A stretch of 64,000 bases of DNA, from NCBI GenBank assembly GCA_049997955.1, contig JAEBDY010000001.1:744001-808000 (forward strand). The letters are read 5' to 3'. The notes below the pieces were generated by a model. It had not been told where the DNA came from. It saw nothing but the letters and a program-made list of their open reading frames with translations, and did no database searches. The position numbers and the translations under genes are program-made. This DNA comes from Umezawaea sp049997955 (lineage in GTDB: Bacteria > Actinomycetota > Actinomycetes > Mycobacteriales > Pseudonocardiaceae). Shown here piece by piece: positions 7,046 through 17,000 of this stretch; position 1 is the stretch's first letter, and each line of letters opens with the position of its first letter.

Positions 7046-7179
7046 TTCGTTCAGGTAGCTTCCACCAGTAATAATCACCCTACGTGTTCACTTTTGGCGG
7101 ATGGACACGAACGGAGTAGCCGGATACCGTGCGGCGAAGAGTTCGCGCTGCTCCGGGACGTTCCAGGGTGAGGTGTGCG

Positions 7180-7980
7180 GTGGAAGAGCGCCCGAAGTGG
7201 GTGACGACCAACGGCGATGCCGAACGCCCGAACGTCGCCCGGCTCTTCGACTACTACCTCGGCGGCGCCCACAACTTCGCGGTCGACCGCGAGTTCGCCG
7301 AGCGCTCCACGAAGGTCTTCCCCGTGGACGAGGCCGCCCGCGCCGCCCGGTCCTTCCTGCGCCGCGCCGTGCGGCTGTGCGCCGACGCGGGCATCCGCCA
7401 GTTCCTCGACCTCGGCTCCGGCATCCCGACCGCGGGCAACGTCCACGAGGTCGTCGAGCGCGTCGACCCGACCTGCCGGGTCGTGTACGTCGACAACGAC
7501 CCGGTGGCCGTCGCGCACGGCCGGACGATGCTCCGCTGCAGCGCCACCGCCGCGATCGTGCACGCCGACGTCCGCGATCCGGACGCCGTGCTGAACGCCC
7601 CGGAGTCCACCCGGCTGCTGGACCTCGACGAGCCCGTCGCGGTCGTGATGGTCGGCATCCTCCCGTACCTGTCCGACCACGACCGGCCCGCCGACGTGGT
7701 CGCGAAGTACCGCGAGGCGATGGCGCCGGGCAGCCACCTGGTGATCTCGCACCTGACCGCGGACCTCGAACCCGAGCTAATGGCGAAGGTCACCGACCTC
7801 GGCGTGCTCACCGGCACGACCCTCACCCCCCGTGCCAAGGCCGGGGTCGCGGAGCTGTTCAGGGGTTTCGACCTCGTCGAACCGGGCCTCGTCCCGGCGA
7901 ACAGGTGGCACGACGACGGCGAGGACACCGGACCCGCCTCGTGCCTCTCCTACGGCGCGGTCGGCGTCAAGCACCACTGA
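7180..7980 (+). CDS. SAM-dependent methyltransferase, DUF574 (Methyltransf_19) family
   Basis: 266 aa from GTG 7180; the start is chosen so that family residues follow directly (NVARLFDYYLGGAHNFAVDR). The SAM-binding Rossmann motif I is FLDLGSGIPTAGNVHEVV, followed by RVVYVDNDPVAVAHGR (motif II acidic residue) and IVHADVRDP. This is a large actinobacterial family with no firmly known substrate. Another in-frame GTG lies at 7129. Stands alone between the protease and a DUF4328 gene. Confidence 0.88.
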   Translation: MEERPKWVTTNGDAERPNVARLFDYYLGGAHNFAVDREFAERSTKVFPVDEAARAARSFLRRAVRLCADAGIRQFLDLGSGIPTAGNVHEVVERVDPTCRVVYVDNDPVAVAHGRTMLRCSATAAIVHADVRDPDAVLNAPESTRLLDLDEPVAVVMVGILPYLSDHDRPADVVAKYREAMAPGSHLVISHLTADLEPELMAKVTDLGVLTGTTLTPRAKAGVAELFRGFDLVEPGLVPANRWHDDGEDTGPASCLSYGAVGVKHH

Positions 7981-8060
7981 CTCGAACTGATCGGTGGATT
8001 GGCCCGCGCGTCGAGTGGATCTAGAATCCGGCCCGTCAGCGCGTCCGGAGGGGGAGTGCC

Positions 8061-8621
8061 GTGGACTCCGCGATCCCCTTCAGGACGCACGTCGTCTCGA
8101 CCCAGGCGGGTCTGCTGTCCGCGTTGCTGACGGCGCAGGCGGGCGTGCAGCTGCTGTCCATCGCCGTGCCGCTGCTGCGCTACTTCGTGGCGCTGCTGTT
8201 CGCGTGCACCGTGCCGGTGCTGCTCGTGTGGCTCCACCGGGTCCGGCTCAACGCCGAGGTGCCCGGTCGCGTCCACCGCTGGAGCCCGCGCCGGGTGGTC
8301 GGCGTGTGGTTCGTGCCGGTCCTCAACCTGTGGGCGCCCTACCAGGCCGTTGCCGACATCGCGGCCGCGGGCGCTCCGGAGCCCCGCCGCGCCGAGGTGA
8401 CCAGGCAGGTGCTCGCGTGGTGGCTGTCGTGGCTCGTCGGGCTGGCCGCCACCGCCGCGAGCGCGCGCGTGCGGCTGTTCGGTGCCGAGGTCTCCGCCCC
8501 GCTGCTGCCCGCGTGGGTCGGAGCGGTGTTCCTCGCGCTGGCCAGCGTGCTGCTGATCGCCGTCGTGCGGCGGCTGACCGCGATGCACCCGGCGGACGAG
8601 AGGCTGATCAGGGGGATGTGA
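8061..8621 (+). CDS. DUF4328 membrane protein
   Basis: 186 aa from GTG 8061, with a purine-rich GGAGGGGGAG ribosome site. Four hydrophobic segments occur (about 15-35, 40-58, 118-138, 150-172). The signature WSPRRVVGVWFVPVLNLWAPYQAV matches the conserved core of DUF4328 proteins. No enzymatic motif; function unknown. Converges on the minus-strand GNAT gene with only 15 bp between the stops. Confidence 0.85.
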   Translation: MDSAIPFRTHVVSTQAGLLSALLTAQAGVQLLSIAVPLLRYFVALLFACTVPVLLVWLHRVRLNAEVPGRVHRWSPRRVVGVWFVPVLNLWAPYQAVADIAAAGAPEPRRAEVTRQVLAWWLSWLVGLAATAASARVRLFGAEVSAPLLPAWVGAVFLALASVLLIAVVRRLTAMHPADERLIRGM

Positions 8622-8636
8622 CCCGTGCGGGCCGGA

Positions 8637-9113
8637 TCAGCCCGTCGTGCCCAGGTCGACGAGCGCCTGGTCGGTGAGGCGGAACACCGTCCACTCGTCC
8701 ATCGGCAGCGCGCCGAGCGACTTGTAGAAGCCGATCGCGGGCGCGTTCCAGTCGAGCACGGACCACTCCAGCCGCGCGTACCCGTTGGCCACGCACTCCC
8801 GCGCCAGCTCGGTCAGCAGCGCCCTGCCCAGGCCCGAACCCCGCTGCGAGGGCCGCACGTAGAGGTCTTCGAGGTAGATGCCGTGCGTGCCGCGCCACGT
8901 CGAGAAGTTGAGGAACCACAAGGCCGTTCCGACGACGGCACCGTCCACTTCGGCCACGTGGCCGAACAGCGCGGGCGCCGGGCGGAACAGCGCGTCGTGC
9001 AGCTGCTCGGCGGTGAGGTGGCAGTCGGCGCGCGCCCGCTCGTACTCGGCCAGCTCCTCGGCGAGCCCGACCACCGCGGGCACGTCCTCCGGGCGGGCCC
9101 TGCGGATCGGCAC
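8637..9113 (-). CDS. GNAT-family N-acetyltransferase
   Basis: 158 aa from GTG 9113. Contains IRRARPEDVPAVVGLAEELA at the N terminus and the diamine-acetyltransferase-like core THGIYLEDLYVRPSQRGSGLGRALL, in which RGSGLG binds the CoA pyrophosphate, then LEWSVLDWNAPAIGFYKSLGA. The substrate is probably a small amine or amino acid. The GTG overlaps the upstream histidine-phosphatase stop by one base (TAGTG), so the two are translationally coupled. The pair corresponds by position to M. tuberculosis Rv3216 and Rv3214. Confidence 0.92.
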   Translation of the reverse strand: MPIRRARPEDVPAVVGLAEELAEYERARADCHLTAEQLHDALFRPAPALFGHVAEVDGAVVGTALWFLNFSTWRGTHGIYLEDLYVRPSQRGSGLGRALLTELARECVANGYARLEWSVLDWNAPAIGFYKSLGALPMDEWTVFRLTDQALVDLGTTG

Positions 9114-9724
9114 TAGTCCCAGTCCCACGACGGCACGTTGAGGTGGCGCACCTGCGGGTCGCCGCGCTCGTCCCCGAGCACCGACGTGCCCGCCGGGTCG
9201 AGTCCGAAGTGGACACCGTCGCGCGGGCCGAGGCCCAGCCACGTCGCGATCAGCACGCGGCTGAAGTGGCCGTGGCCGACGAGCACCACGTCACCGCCGA
9301 GCAGCGCCGTCCGCACCCGTGCCACGACCGCCGCCGCGCGCTTGCCGACCTCGTCCGCCGACTCGCCGTTCGGGATCTCGTGCGTCCAAACGGTCCAGCC
9401 CTCGTGCGTCTCGCGGATCTCCGGCGTCGTCATGCCCTCGTAGTCGCCGTAGTTCCACTCGGCCAGGTCCTCGGTGACGTCGTCGACCGCCAGGCCGGCC
9501 AGCTCCGCGGAGCGCAGCGCGCGCTGCCTCGGACTGGTCAGCACCAGCGCGGGCGGCACCGACGTGCCACGCAGCCGCGCCAGCACCGCACCCGCCCGCC
9601 GCGCCTGCTGCTCACCCTTGGGCGTCAGCGGGATGTCGGTGCGCCCGGTGTGCTGCCCGGACTCGGACCACGTGGTCTGACCGTGGCGCAGCAGGTAGAC
9701 GGAGTAGCGACCAATTTTGCTCAC
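9113..9724 (-). CDS. gpm2: Histidine phosphatase family protein (Gpm2/Rv3214-like acid phosphatase)
   Basis: 203 aa. The RHG signature is VYLLRHGQTTWSESGQHTG with nucleophile His14. The acid residue region is LAEWNYGDYEGMTTPEIRE and the second catalytic His is in VLVGHGHFSRVLIATWL. The sequence closely follows M. tuberculosis Rv3214 (annotated gpm2 but characterised as an acid phosphatase), so phosphatase rather than mutase activity is expected. First gene of a coupled two-gene operon with the GNAT gene. Confidence 0.93.
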   Translation of the reverse strand: MSKIGRYSVYLLRHGQTTWSESGQHTGRTDIPLTPKGEQQARRAGAVLARLRGTSVPPALVLTSPRQRALRSAELAGLAVDDVTEDLAEWNYGDYEGMTTPEIRETHEGWTVWTHEIPNGESADEVGKRAAAVVARVRTALLGGDVVLVGHGHFSRVLIATWLGLGPRDGVHFGLDPAGTSVLGDERGDPQVRHLNVPSWDWD

Positions 9725-9848
9725 CGTCCGGATCCTAGTGCGGCGGGGATGACCAGCGCCTTATGGCAAAACCCACTTTGTTTTCACTCGTTCGTGTTTG
9801 GGCCCTGGTGCGCTGGGTATCCCCCGCTCAAGACACATGGAGGTTGTG

Positions 9849-10004
9849 ATGATCGTTCTTGGTTTGATCCTGCTGGTTGTCGGCTGGTTGGCCGGGATTT
9901 CGATCCTGACGACCATCGGCACGATCCTGCTGGTGATCGGCGCCATCCTCGCCGTGCTCGGTGCGGTTGGCCGTCCGGTCGGCGGTCGGGGCCACTACTT
10001 CTAA
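9849..10004 (+). CDS. Small membrane protein, DUF6131-like
   Basis: 51 aa from ATG 9849, preceded by GGAGG at 6-7 nt. Two hydrophobic helices (about 2-19 and 24-43) with little loop between, ending in GRPVGGRGHYF. This pattern matches the short actinobacterial DUF6131 membrane proteins. In-frame ATGs exist at 9837 and 9798, but the ribosome site supports 9849. Function unknown. Confidence 0.8.
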   Translation: MIVLGLILLVVGWLAGISILTTIGTILLVIGAILAVLGAVGRPVGGRGHYF

Positions 10005-10020
10005 GCACGCACCCGCGTTC

Positions 10021-10055
10021 GACAGGGGCGTCCCCGTTCGGGGGCGCCCCTGTCG
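10021..10055. terminator. Bidirectional hairpin terminator
   Basis: GACAGGGGCGTCCCC pairs with GGGGGCGCCCCTGTC around GTTC, between the converging small membrane protein gene and the TetR gene. Confidence 0.85.
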
Positions 10056-10067
10056 GCGTTCACGGGG

Positions 10068-10652
10068 TCAGTCGAGCGGCACCGCGAGCAGACCCCCCAG
10101 GTAGGCGCGCAGCGCGCCGACCAGGTCCACCTGGTCGCGGTTCGACAGCCACTGCACCTGGAGGCCGTCCATCAGCGCGACGAAGTTCAGCGCCGCGAAC
10201 TCCGGGTCGACGCCCTCGCGCAGCTCACCGCGTTCGGCGAGCGCGCGGAACGACCTGACCGCGAAGTCGCGGGCCATCGCGTAGTGCTGCTCGAAGTAGT
10301 CGTGCGCCGGGTGGTCGGCCGCGACCGCTTCGGCGGCCAGCCGGGAGTACAGGTCGACGATGCCGGGGTGGCGGACGTTGTGGGCGGCCAACGCGACCAG
10401 CCCGCGCAACGCGTCGAGACCCGGCGGCGCGGAGAGGCGCGCGCTGTCCTCGGTGTCGCGCCGCTCCAGCACGGCGGCGAGCAGCGCCTCCTTGCTGGGG
10501 AAGTAGTACAGCAACCCCGCGTGGGTCATCCCGACCCGCCGCGCGATCTCCCGCAGCGACGACCCGTGGTACCCCGCCTCGGCGTACATCGCGACCGCCG
10601 CGGCCAGGATGTCCTCCCGCCGCAGCCGCCCCTTGAGATAACCCCCGCTCAC
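10068..10652 (-). CDS. TetR/AcrR family regulator
   Basis: 194 aa from GTG 10652. The N-terminal TetR helix-turn-helix is clear: REDILAAAVAMYAEAGYHGSS-LREIARRVGMTHAGLLYYFPSKEALLAAVL (about 11-60). The C-terminal domain resembles the TetR_C_6 ligand domain with DPEFAALNFVALMDGLQVQWL. No adjacent target gene is obvious; the nearest is the small membrane protein, which converges on it. The target is probably elsewhere or the gene itself. Confidence 0.9.
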   Translation of the reverse strand: MSGGYLKGRLRREDILAAAVAMYAEAGYHGSSLREIARRVGMTHAGLLYYFPSKEALLAAVLERRDTEDSARLSAPPGLDALRGLVALAAHNVRHPGIVDLYSRLAAEAVAADHPAHDYFEQHYAMARDFAVRSFRALAERGELREGVDPEFAALNFVALMDGLQVQWLSNRDQVDLVGALRAYLGGLLAVPLD

Positions 10653-10832
10653 CGGGCTCCCCGAACGTTGGCGGCACGCACCCGCCCATCATGCCGCAGC
10701 GACCCGCGCACCTCCCCGTCGCCGAGCACGAGGAGCCCTCGACGCGCACCTCGTCGAGGTGGCCACGAGGTGGCCCGGCCCGCCCGCGGAGACTGTCCAC
10801 TGTGGACTGGATGTGCGGTCGCGGCAACGCAA

Positions 10833-10874
10833 AACGGCGCTGATCAACGGATGATTCCGCTGGTCAGCGCCGTT
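10833..10874 (-). terminator. Terminator of sodN
   Basis: AACGGCGCTGA (10833-10843) and TCAGCGCCGTT (10864-10874) form an 11-bp stem just beyond the sodN stop. Confidence 0.8.
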
Positions 10875-10889
10875 CTGAGGGGCTGCGTG

Positions 10890-11306
10890 CTACGCGGCCT
10901 TGGTCTCCCAGAAAATCTTGTCGATCTGGGCGATCAGGTCGAGCAGGTCCTGTCCCTTGGCCGGGTCCATGGAGCCCTTGGTGCCGCTGGCACCGGCCGC
11001 CTTGGTGGCGCGGTTGAACAGGTCGTGCAGTTCCGGGTACTTCTCGAAGTGCGGCGGCTTGAAGTAGTCCGTCCACAGCACCCACAGGTGGTGCTTGACG
11101 AGCTCGCTGCGCTGCTCCTTGATCAGGATCGCGCGCTCCCGGAACTCCGGGTCCTCGTTCGCCTGGTACTTCTCCTGTACCGCCTTGACCGACTCCGCTT
11201 CGATCCTGGCCTGAGCCGGGTCGTAGACACCGCACGGGAGGTCGCAGTGCGCGGTGGCCTCCGGCAGTGGGCGGCGGAGTTGGCGGATGCGCGACAGAAG
11301 TCGCAT
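10890..11306 (-). CDS. sodN: Nickel-dependent superoxide dismutase SodN
   Basis: 138 aa precursor. The nickel hook HCDLPCGVYDPAQARIEAES begins at His20; after removal of the 19-aa propeptide, His20 becomes His1 and Cys21/Cys25 become the Ni thiolate ligands Cys2/Cys6. The rest (KHHLWVLWTDYFKPPHFEKYPELH and C-terminal LIAQIDKIFWETK) is typical. It dismutates superoxide as a hexamer. Divergent from sodX, the processing protease, across 78 bp. In Streptomyces sodN is repressed or activated by nickel via Nur; I could not identify a Nur box here. Confidence 0.97.
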   Translation of the reverse strand: MRLLSRIRQLRRPLPEATAHCDLPCGVYDPAQARIEAESVKAVQEKYQANEDPEFRERAILIKEQRSELVKHHLWVLWTDYFKPPHFEKYPELHDLFNRATKAAGASGTKGSMDPAKGQDLLDLIAQIDKIFWETKAA

Positions 11307-11384
11307 CTTGCCTCCCTGACAGTGAATGCTCCGACGTGGAGGACCCTACTCCGGACAGGAACGCGCGGCAGGCGGAGGTGATCG

Positions 11385-11702
11385 TTGGCACCGCATGGTG
11401 AGAACCCGTTGCCGCTGCTCCGGGTGCGGGGACCGTCGATGGTCCCCACGGTTCGGGACGGCGACGTCGTGGTGGTGCGGTACGGGATTCCGCCACGGGC
11501 GGGGGACCTCGTGCTGGTGAGGTGGGTGGCGAGGCCCGGTCAGCTGTCGATCAAACGTGCCCACGAGCAGCGCGGAAGTGGCTTGTGGCAAGTACTTGGC
11601 GACAACCAGTTCGGGTCGACGGACTCGCGGACGCTGGGGCCCGCCGAGGTGGTCGGGGTAGTGCGGTGGCGGTTGTGGCCCCGGCCGCGGCGGCTCAGGT
11701 AG
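11385..11702 (+). CDS. sodX: NiSOD maturation protease SodX (S26 signal-peptidase-like)
   Basis: 105 aa from TTG 11385, preceded by GGCGGAGGTG. S26 family features: nucleophile Ser in VRGPSMVPTVRDGDVVVV and general-base Lys in LSIKRAHE, then VLGDNQFGSTDSR, the signal-peptidase box. No transmembrane anchor is seen, as expected for SodX, which removes the SodN propeptide. The 3' end overlaps the opposite-strand epimerase gene by 8 bp. Confidence 0.93.
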   Translation: MAPHGENPLPLLRVRGPSMVPTVRDGDVVVVRYGIPPRAGDLVLVRWVARPGQLSIKRAHEQRGSGLWQVLGDNQFGSTDSRTLGPAEVVGVVRWRLWPRPRRLR

Positions 11703-12291
11703 TGCGGAGCTTCGCGTACCAGGCCTGGCACTCGTCGTAGTCCGGGAGGACCCCGTCGGCCAGCGCCTGCGAGAGGCCGGGAGCGGCGGAGTCCTTCTCC
11801 GAGAGGATCGGGGTCACGTCCGCGGGCCACGGGATGGCGAGTTCCGGGCACAGCGGGTTGAGGCCGCGCTCGCCGGTGGGGTTGTAGCTCTCCGAGCAGA
11901 GGTACGCCATGGTCGTGTCGTCCTCCAGGGCGATGATCGCGTGGCCGATGCCCTCGGACAGGTAGACGGAGTTCAGCGTCGAGGAGTCGAGGCGGACGAC
12001 GTCGTGCAGCCCGAACGTCGGCGACCCGACGCGGAGGTCGACGATCACGTCGAGCAGGGAGCCGCGCGGGCAGTAGACGTACTTGGCCTGGCCGGGGGGC
12101 ACGTCGGCGAAGTGGACGCCGCGGATGGTGCCGCGCTTCGACGTGCTGTGGTTCGTCTGCGCCAGGCGCAGGGGGTGGCCGACCGCTTCGACGAACGCCG
12201 ACTCCTGGAACGGGGCGGCGAACACGCCCCGGTCGTCCGGGAACGCCTTTGGGGTGAATTCCCAACTTCCGGGGATTTTCGTCTCGCTCAC
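11695..12291 (-). CDS. dTDP-4-dehydrorhamnose 3,5-epimerase (RmlC/RfbC family)
   Basis: 198 aa from GTG 12291, which has GGGGA at suitable spacing; ATG 12297 is in frame but too close to that site. Cupin fold with PKAFPDDRGVFAAPFQESAF, the catalytic His region KRGTIRGVHFADVP, KYVYCPRGSLLDVIVDLRVGSPTFG and EGIGHAIIALEDDTTMAYLCSESYNP. RmlC epimerises dTDP-4-keto-6-deoxyglucose towards dTDP-L-rhamnose. No other rml gene is adjacent, so it may serve a secondary-metabolite deoxysugar pathway or another epimerase role. Confidence 0.88.
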   Translation of the reverse strand: MSETKIPGSWEFTPKAFPDDRGVFAAPFQESAFVEAVGHPLRLAQTNHSTSKRGTIRGVHFADVPPGQAKYVYCPRGSLLDVIVDLRVGSPTFGLHDVVRLDSSTLNSVYLSEGIGHAIIALEDDTTMAYLCSESYNPTGERGLNPLCPELAIPWPADVTPILSEKDSAAPGLSQALADGVLPDYDECQAWYAKLRTT

Positions 12292-12583
12292 TCGCATGTC
12301 CCCAATGGTAAAGCGCGAGCTGATCTTGACCGATTCTGCCTGCGGAAACGGACCGAGCGGTCCAATAAACCGGACGGACGTCTTGGTAAACCCCCTCTGA
12401 CCTGCGACGGAAGTGTGACGCGCGCCGCAGACACAAATCTTGATCGCTGTCATGCTGACCCGACCGCGTCACCAGAGCGGACCGCAAAGCGAGTCCGTTC
12501 GCACTTATTCAGGCCCCGTCGATCGAGCGTGACAACGCTGGTCGCGGTGCGCCGCCAGGCTCGCACCGCAGGAGGACCACGCC

Positions 12584-13771
12584 GTGACCGCTCTGAACGA
12601 GAAGCCAGTGACCACCACCCAGCCGACGGACGAGGAGATCTTCGACGCGCACGTCGGCGGCAAGCTCAGCCTCGGTGTGACGGCGTCGCTGGCGGACCCG
12701 CGCGCCCTGTCCATCGCGTACACGCCGGGCGTGGCGAAGGTCAGCAGCGCGATCGCCGCGGACCCCTCGCTGGCCGCCAAGTACACGTGGGCGCACCGCC
12801 TGGTCGCCGTGGTCAGCGACGGCACCGCCGTCCTCGGCCTCGGCAACATCGGCGCGGCGGCCTCGCTGCCGGTCATGGAGGGCAAGTCCGCCCTGTTCAA
12901 GACGTTCGGCGGCCTCGACTCCATCCCGCTGGTCCTGAACACGACGGACGTGGACGAGATCGTCGAGACGCTGGTCCGGCTGCGGCCGTCGTTCGGCGCG
13001 GTCAACCTGGAGGACATCTCCGCGCCGCGCTGCTTCGAGCTGGAGGCCAAGGTCATCGAGGCCCTGGACTGCCCGGTGATGCACGACGACCAGCACGGCA
13101 CGGCGGTCGTGGCGCTGGCCGCGCTGCGCGGCGCGAACACGGTGCTGGGCAAGGACATCGCGAACCAGCGGGTCGTCGTCTCCGGTGCGGGCGCCGCGGG
13201 CATCGCGTGCGCGAGGATCCTGCTGGCCGCGGGCATCGGCGAGGTCACGCTGGTCGACTCGCGCGGCATCATCCACGCGGGCCGCGACGGCCTGAACCCC
13301 GTCAAGGACGAGATGGCCGCCGTCACCAACCGCGGCGGGCTGCGCGGCGGCATCGCCGAGGCCCTGCGGGGAGCCGACATCTTCCTCGGCGTCTCCTCGT
13401 CGCAGGTCGGCGAGGACCTCATCGCGAGCATGGCGTCCGACTCGATCGTGTTCGCCCTGTCGAACCCGCACCCCGAGGTTCACCCGGACGTGGCGAATCG
13501 GCACGCGGCGATCGTGGCCACCGGCCGAAGCGACTTCCCGAACCAGATCAACAACGTGCTCGCGTTCCCCGGCATCTTCCGCGGGGCGCTGGACGCGGGC
13601 GCGCGCCGGATCACCGAGGGCATGAAGCTCGCGGCCGCCGACGCCATCGCCGCCGTGGCCTCGGACGACCTGGCCGCTGACCGGATCGTGCCGAGCGCCC
13701 TCGACCCGCGGGTCGGCCCGGAAGTCGCGGCCGCGGTCGCCGCCGCCGCGCGGGCTGACGGCGTAGCCTGA
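12584..13771 (+). CDS. NAD(P)-dependent malic enzyme
   Basis: 395 aa from GTG 12584 with a strong AGGAGGACC site. The malic N domain has LSIAYTPGVAKVSSAI, VVSDGTAVLGLGNIGAAASLPVMEGKSALFK and VNLEDISAPRCFELE. The C domain has CPVMHDDQHGTAVV (metal/malate residues) and the Rossmann VVVSGAGAAGIACARILL. Catalyses malate + NAD(P)+ to pyruvate + CO2. This short bacterial form lacks the phosphotransacetylase-like extension of MaeB. Monocistronic; a 16-bp hairpin follows. Confidence 0.95.
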   Translation: MTALNEKPVTTTQPTDEEIFDAHVGGKLSLGVTASLADPRALSIAYTPGVAKVSSAIAADPSLAAKYTWAHRLVAVVSDGTAVLGLGNIGAAASLPVMEGKSALFKTFGGLDSIPLVLNTTDVDEIVETLVRLRPSFGAVNLEDISAPRCFELEAKVIEALDCPVMHDDQHGTAVVALAALRGANTVLGKDIANQRVVVSGAGAAGIACARILLAAGIGEVTLVDSRGIIHAGRDGLNPVKDEMAAVTNRGGLRGGIAEALRGADIFLGVSSSQVGEDLIASMASDSIVFALSNPHPEVHPDVANRHAAIVATGRSDFPNQINNVLAFPGIFRGALDAGARRITEGMKLAAADAIAAVASDDLAADRIVPSALDPRVGPEVAAAVAAAARADGVA

Positions 13772-13898
13772 TCCCGCAGGAACAGGCCGGGATTCCGGCC
13801 CTGGTTCACCCGTCCGTCACCTTCCGGGAAAGCGCATCCACGACTGTGGGCGCCCGTTACCCGTGAAGGGGGTGGGCGACGACGCTCCGAAGCGCTAC

Positions 13899-13936
13899 CG
13901 TCCCTCTCCTCGGGTGAATGCCCGAGGAGAGGGACG
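13899..13936 (+). terminator. Strong hairpin after malic enzyme
   Basis: CGTCCCTCTCCTCGGG (13899-13914) and its perfect complement (13921-13936) around TGAATG; no U-tract follows, as is common in actinobacteria. It lies 128 bp past the malic enzyme stop and 87 bp before the next start. Confidence 0.8.
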
Positions 13937-14022
13937 CGTCTCTGTCGCAATTCGGTGCAGCCAGGTCCGCCGGCTGATCACCCCTGCGCCGCGACAGGCG
14001 TCGACGCGGGAAGGGTGGGGCC

Positions 14023-17000
14023 GTGCCCAAGCGGACCGGGAACGCTTCGGTGGCGCTTGAGCCTGCCCAGCGACAGGCCGTCACACTGGACGGCGTGACG
14101 CTCCCCGACGCCCCGTCCCTGCTGTGCGATTCCAAGGGCGTCGTCATGCAGGCGAACGCGGCCGCCGTGGAGCTGGCGCAGGCCGAGTCATCGGACGTCC
14201 TGGTCGGCAAGCGGCTCAGCGAAATCCTCCTCGGCGACCAGTCGGACCTCCGGCTCCACCGGTCGAGCGGCGTCCCGCTCCCGGTGCGCGTCGTGCGCAA
14301 CCCCGTCCCCGGCACCGGCCTCCAGGCCGTGCTCCTGGTGGACGTCTCCGACCTGGCCACGGTGGCGGACGCGCTGCGCGACGAGCAGCGCAGGCTGCGC
14401 ACCGTGCAGCGGGTCGCGGAGATCGGCTCCTGGGAGTACGACCCGGCCACGGGCGTGACCGTGTGGTCGGACTCCCACTACGAGCTGCTCGGCCTCGAAC
14501 CGGGGTCGGTCGTGCCGGGCGCGCAGGCCGTGCTGGCCGTCGTGCACCCGGACGACTACGAGGTGGTCGCCAGCTACTGGACGAACCGGGAGCTGTCCGG
14601 CGACGCCATAGACATCGAGTACCGGATCATCCGCCCGGACGGCGAGCCCCGGCGCATCCGCGGCGTCGCCGAGGCGAAGCTCGCCGCGGACGGCAGCGCG
14701 CAGCTCATCACCGGCTACATCCGGGACATCACCGCCCAGTGGCGGGCCGACCACGAGCTGGCCGTCGAACGCGGCCGCCTGCTGGAGGCCCAGCGGATCG
14801 CCAGGATCGGCAGCTGGGCGTTCGAGGTGGACACCCTCGCGATGCACCGCAGCGAGGTGCTCGTCGAGATGTACGACGAGATCGAGTACGCGCCCGGCGC
14901 CAGGCTGGTCGACGGCGTGCACCCGGACGACATGGGCAAGCTGGACGAGCTGCGCGACAGGCTGCTCAGCGCCGTGGACGAGTCGACCGTCGAGGTGGAG
15001 GTCCGCAGCAAGTACAACGACAAGGTCTACATCTGCCGTGCGCGCCCGGAGTTCGGGCTCGGTGGGAAGGTCCAGCGCCTGTACGGCACGGTCCAGGACG
15101 TCACCGAGGCCCGCGTGCTGGAGCGGCAGCTCCGCGAGGACCGGCGCAGGCTCGCCGACGCGCAGCAGGCGGCCCGGCTCGGGGTCTGGGAGTGGGACCT
15201 CCAATCCGACGAGACCGTGTGGTCGGACATGCTGATGAACCTGTTCGGCGTGCCCCACGGCGAGAAGACGACCTACCAGACCTACCTCGACCTCGTGCAC
15301 CCCGACGACCGAGCCTGGGTGGACGAGCTGTGGCGGCAGCTGGTCGCCGACCAGTCGCCGGTGCAGTGCGAGCACCGGATCACCCGCCGCGACGGGAAGG
15401 TCCGGGTGTTCCGCGCGTACGGCGTGGTCATCGAGGGCCAGCCGGGCGAACGGCCGCGCGCGGTGGGCACGGCGCAGGACATCACCGAGCAGCGCGCCGC
15501 CGAGACGCGGATGAAGCGGTCCAGCCAGCGGTTCGCGGACCTCGTGTCGCTGACGCCGGTCGGCATCGGCCTGTTCGACGAGGGCGAGCGGCTGGTCGAC
15601 GCGAACGACGCCCTGTGCGACCTGCTCGGCATGGAGCTGGAGGAGCTGCGCGGCGTGACGGCCGAGCAGATGACCCACCCGGACGACAACCAGTCGAGGT
15701 TGCGGTCGGTGGGCCGGATGACCGCGCTGGGCGCGGACCGGACGCACAAGATCCCGCAGCGCATCCTGATCCGCCCGGACGGCGAGCGCGTGTACTGCGA
15801 GCTGCACATCGCGCTGTCCGTGCAGGACGACGGCCGCCGGTTCTGGCTGATCGTGTTCCAGGACATCACCGAACGCCGCCGCACCGCCGAGGCGCTGCGC
15901 CACCAGGCCACGCACGACGAGCTGACGGGGCTGCCGAACCGGGCGCTGGTCAAGGAAATCCTCGGCGAGCTGCTGGACGGCCCGGACCGGGCCAAGGTCG
16001 CGGTGCTGTTCTGCGACATCGACAACTTCAAGCGGGTCAACGACTCCCTCGGCCACGACGCGGGCGACGAGCTGCTGGTCGCGCTGGCGCGCAGGCTGGA
16101 GGACGGGCTGCCCGAGGGCTGCACCGCCGCCAGGCTGTCCGGTGACGAGTACGTGATCATCTGCGCCGACCTGGAGCAGGCGGGCGGGGTGGACGTGCTG
16201 GCCACCAAGGTCGCCGGGCTGCTGCGCACCGCCGTTCCGGTGCACGGCCAGCTGGTCCGGGTGTCCGCGTCGATCGGCGCGTCGGTGCCGAACGGCGCCC
16301 GCACGACCGGCGCGGACCTGCTGCGCTTCGCGGACGCGGCGATGTTCGAGGCCAAGAGGCGGGGTGCGGGCCGGGTGTCGCTGGCCAGCGCCGCGCTGAT
16401 CGCCTCGGCCGACCGGCAGGTGCACCTGGAGGGCCAGCTGCGCGACGCGCTGGCCAACGACGAGCTGCAGCTGCACTACCAGCCCGTGGTCGGCGTCGAC
16501 GGGACGGTGATCACGGCCGAGGCGCTCGTGCGCTGGCCGCACCCGGACCGCGGTCTGCTGCCGCCGGACGTGTTCCTGCCGGTCGCCGAGCAGGGCGACC
16601 TGATGCGCGACCTGGACCGCTGGGTGCTGAAGACCGCGCTGCGCGAGGCTTCGACGTGGCCGATGCACAACGGCAGGACGGTGTCGATCGCGGTCAACCT
16701 GTCCGGTCTCGTGCCGGGAGACGCGGAGTTCGTCGACATCGTCGCGGACACCATCGCCGAGGCCGGGATCCCGTGGAACCGGGTCGTGCTGGAGCTGGTC
16801 GAGACCGCGCTGGTCGACCTGCCGTCACGGGTGCGCCAGTCGATGGACGAGCTGGTGCAGCGCGGCGTGCAGTTCGCCGTGGACGACTTCGGCACCGGCT
16901 ACTCGTCGCTGGCCCGCCTCAAGGACCTGCCCGCGCAGATCATCAAGGTCGACCGCCGGTTCGTCTCCGGCGTCGGCAACGACTCGTCGGACTTCGCCGT

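Noticed and set aside
11307..11384. Nur box between sodN and sodX
   Set aside because: No convincing palindrome of the Nur type could be read in the 78 bp, so nickel control is only presumed from the family.
12292..12583. Possible small gene between rmlC-like gene and malic enzyme
   Set aside because: Short frames lack a ribosome site and conserved features; probably promoters for the divergent genes.
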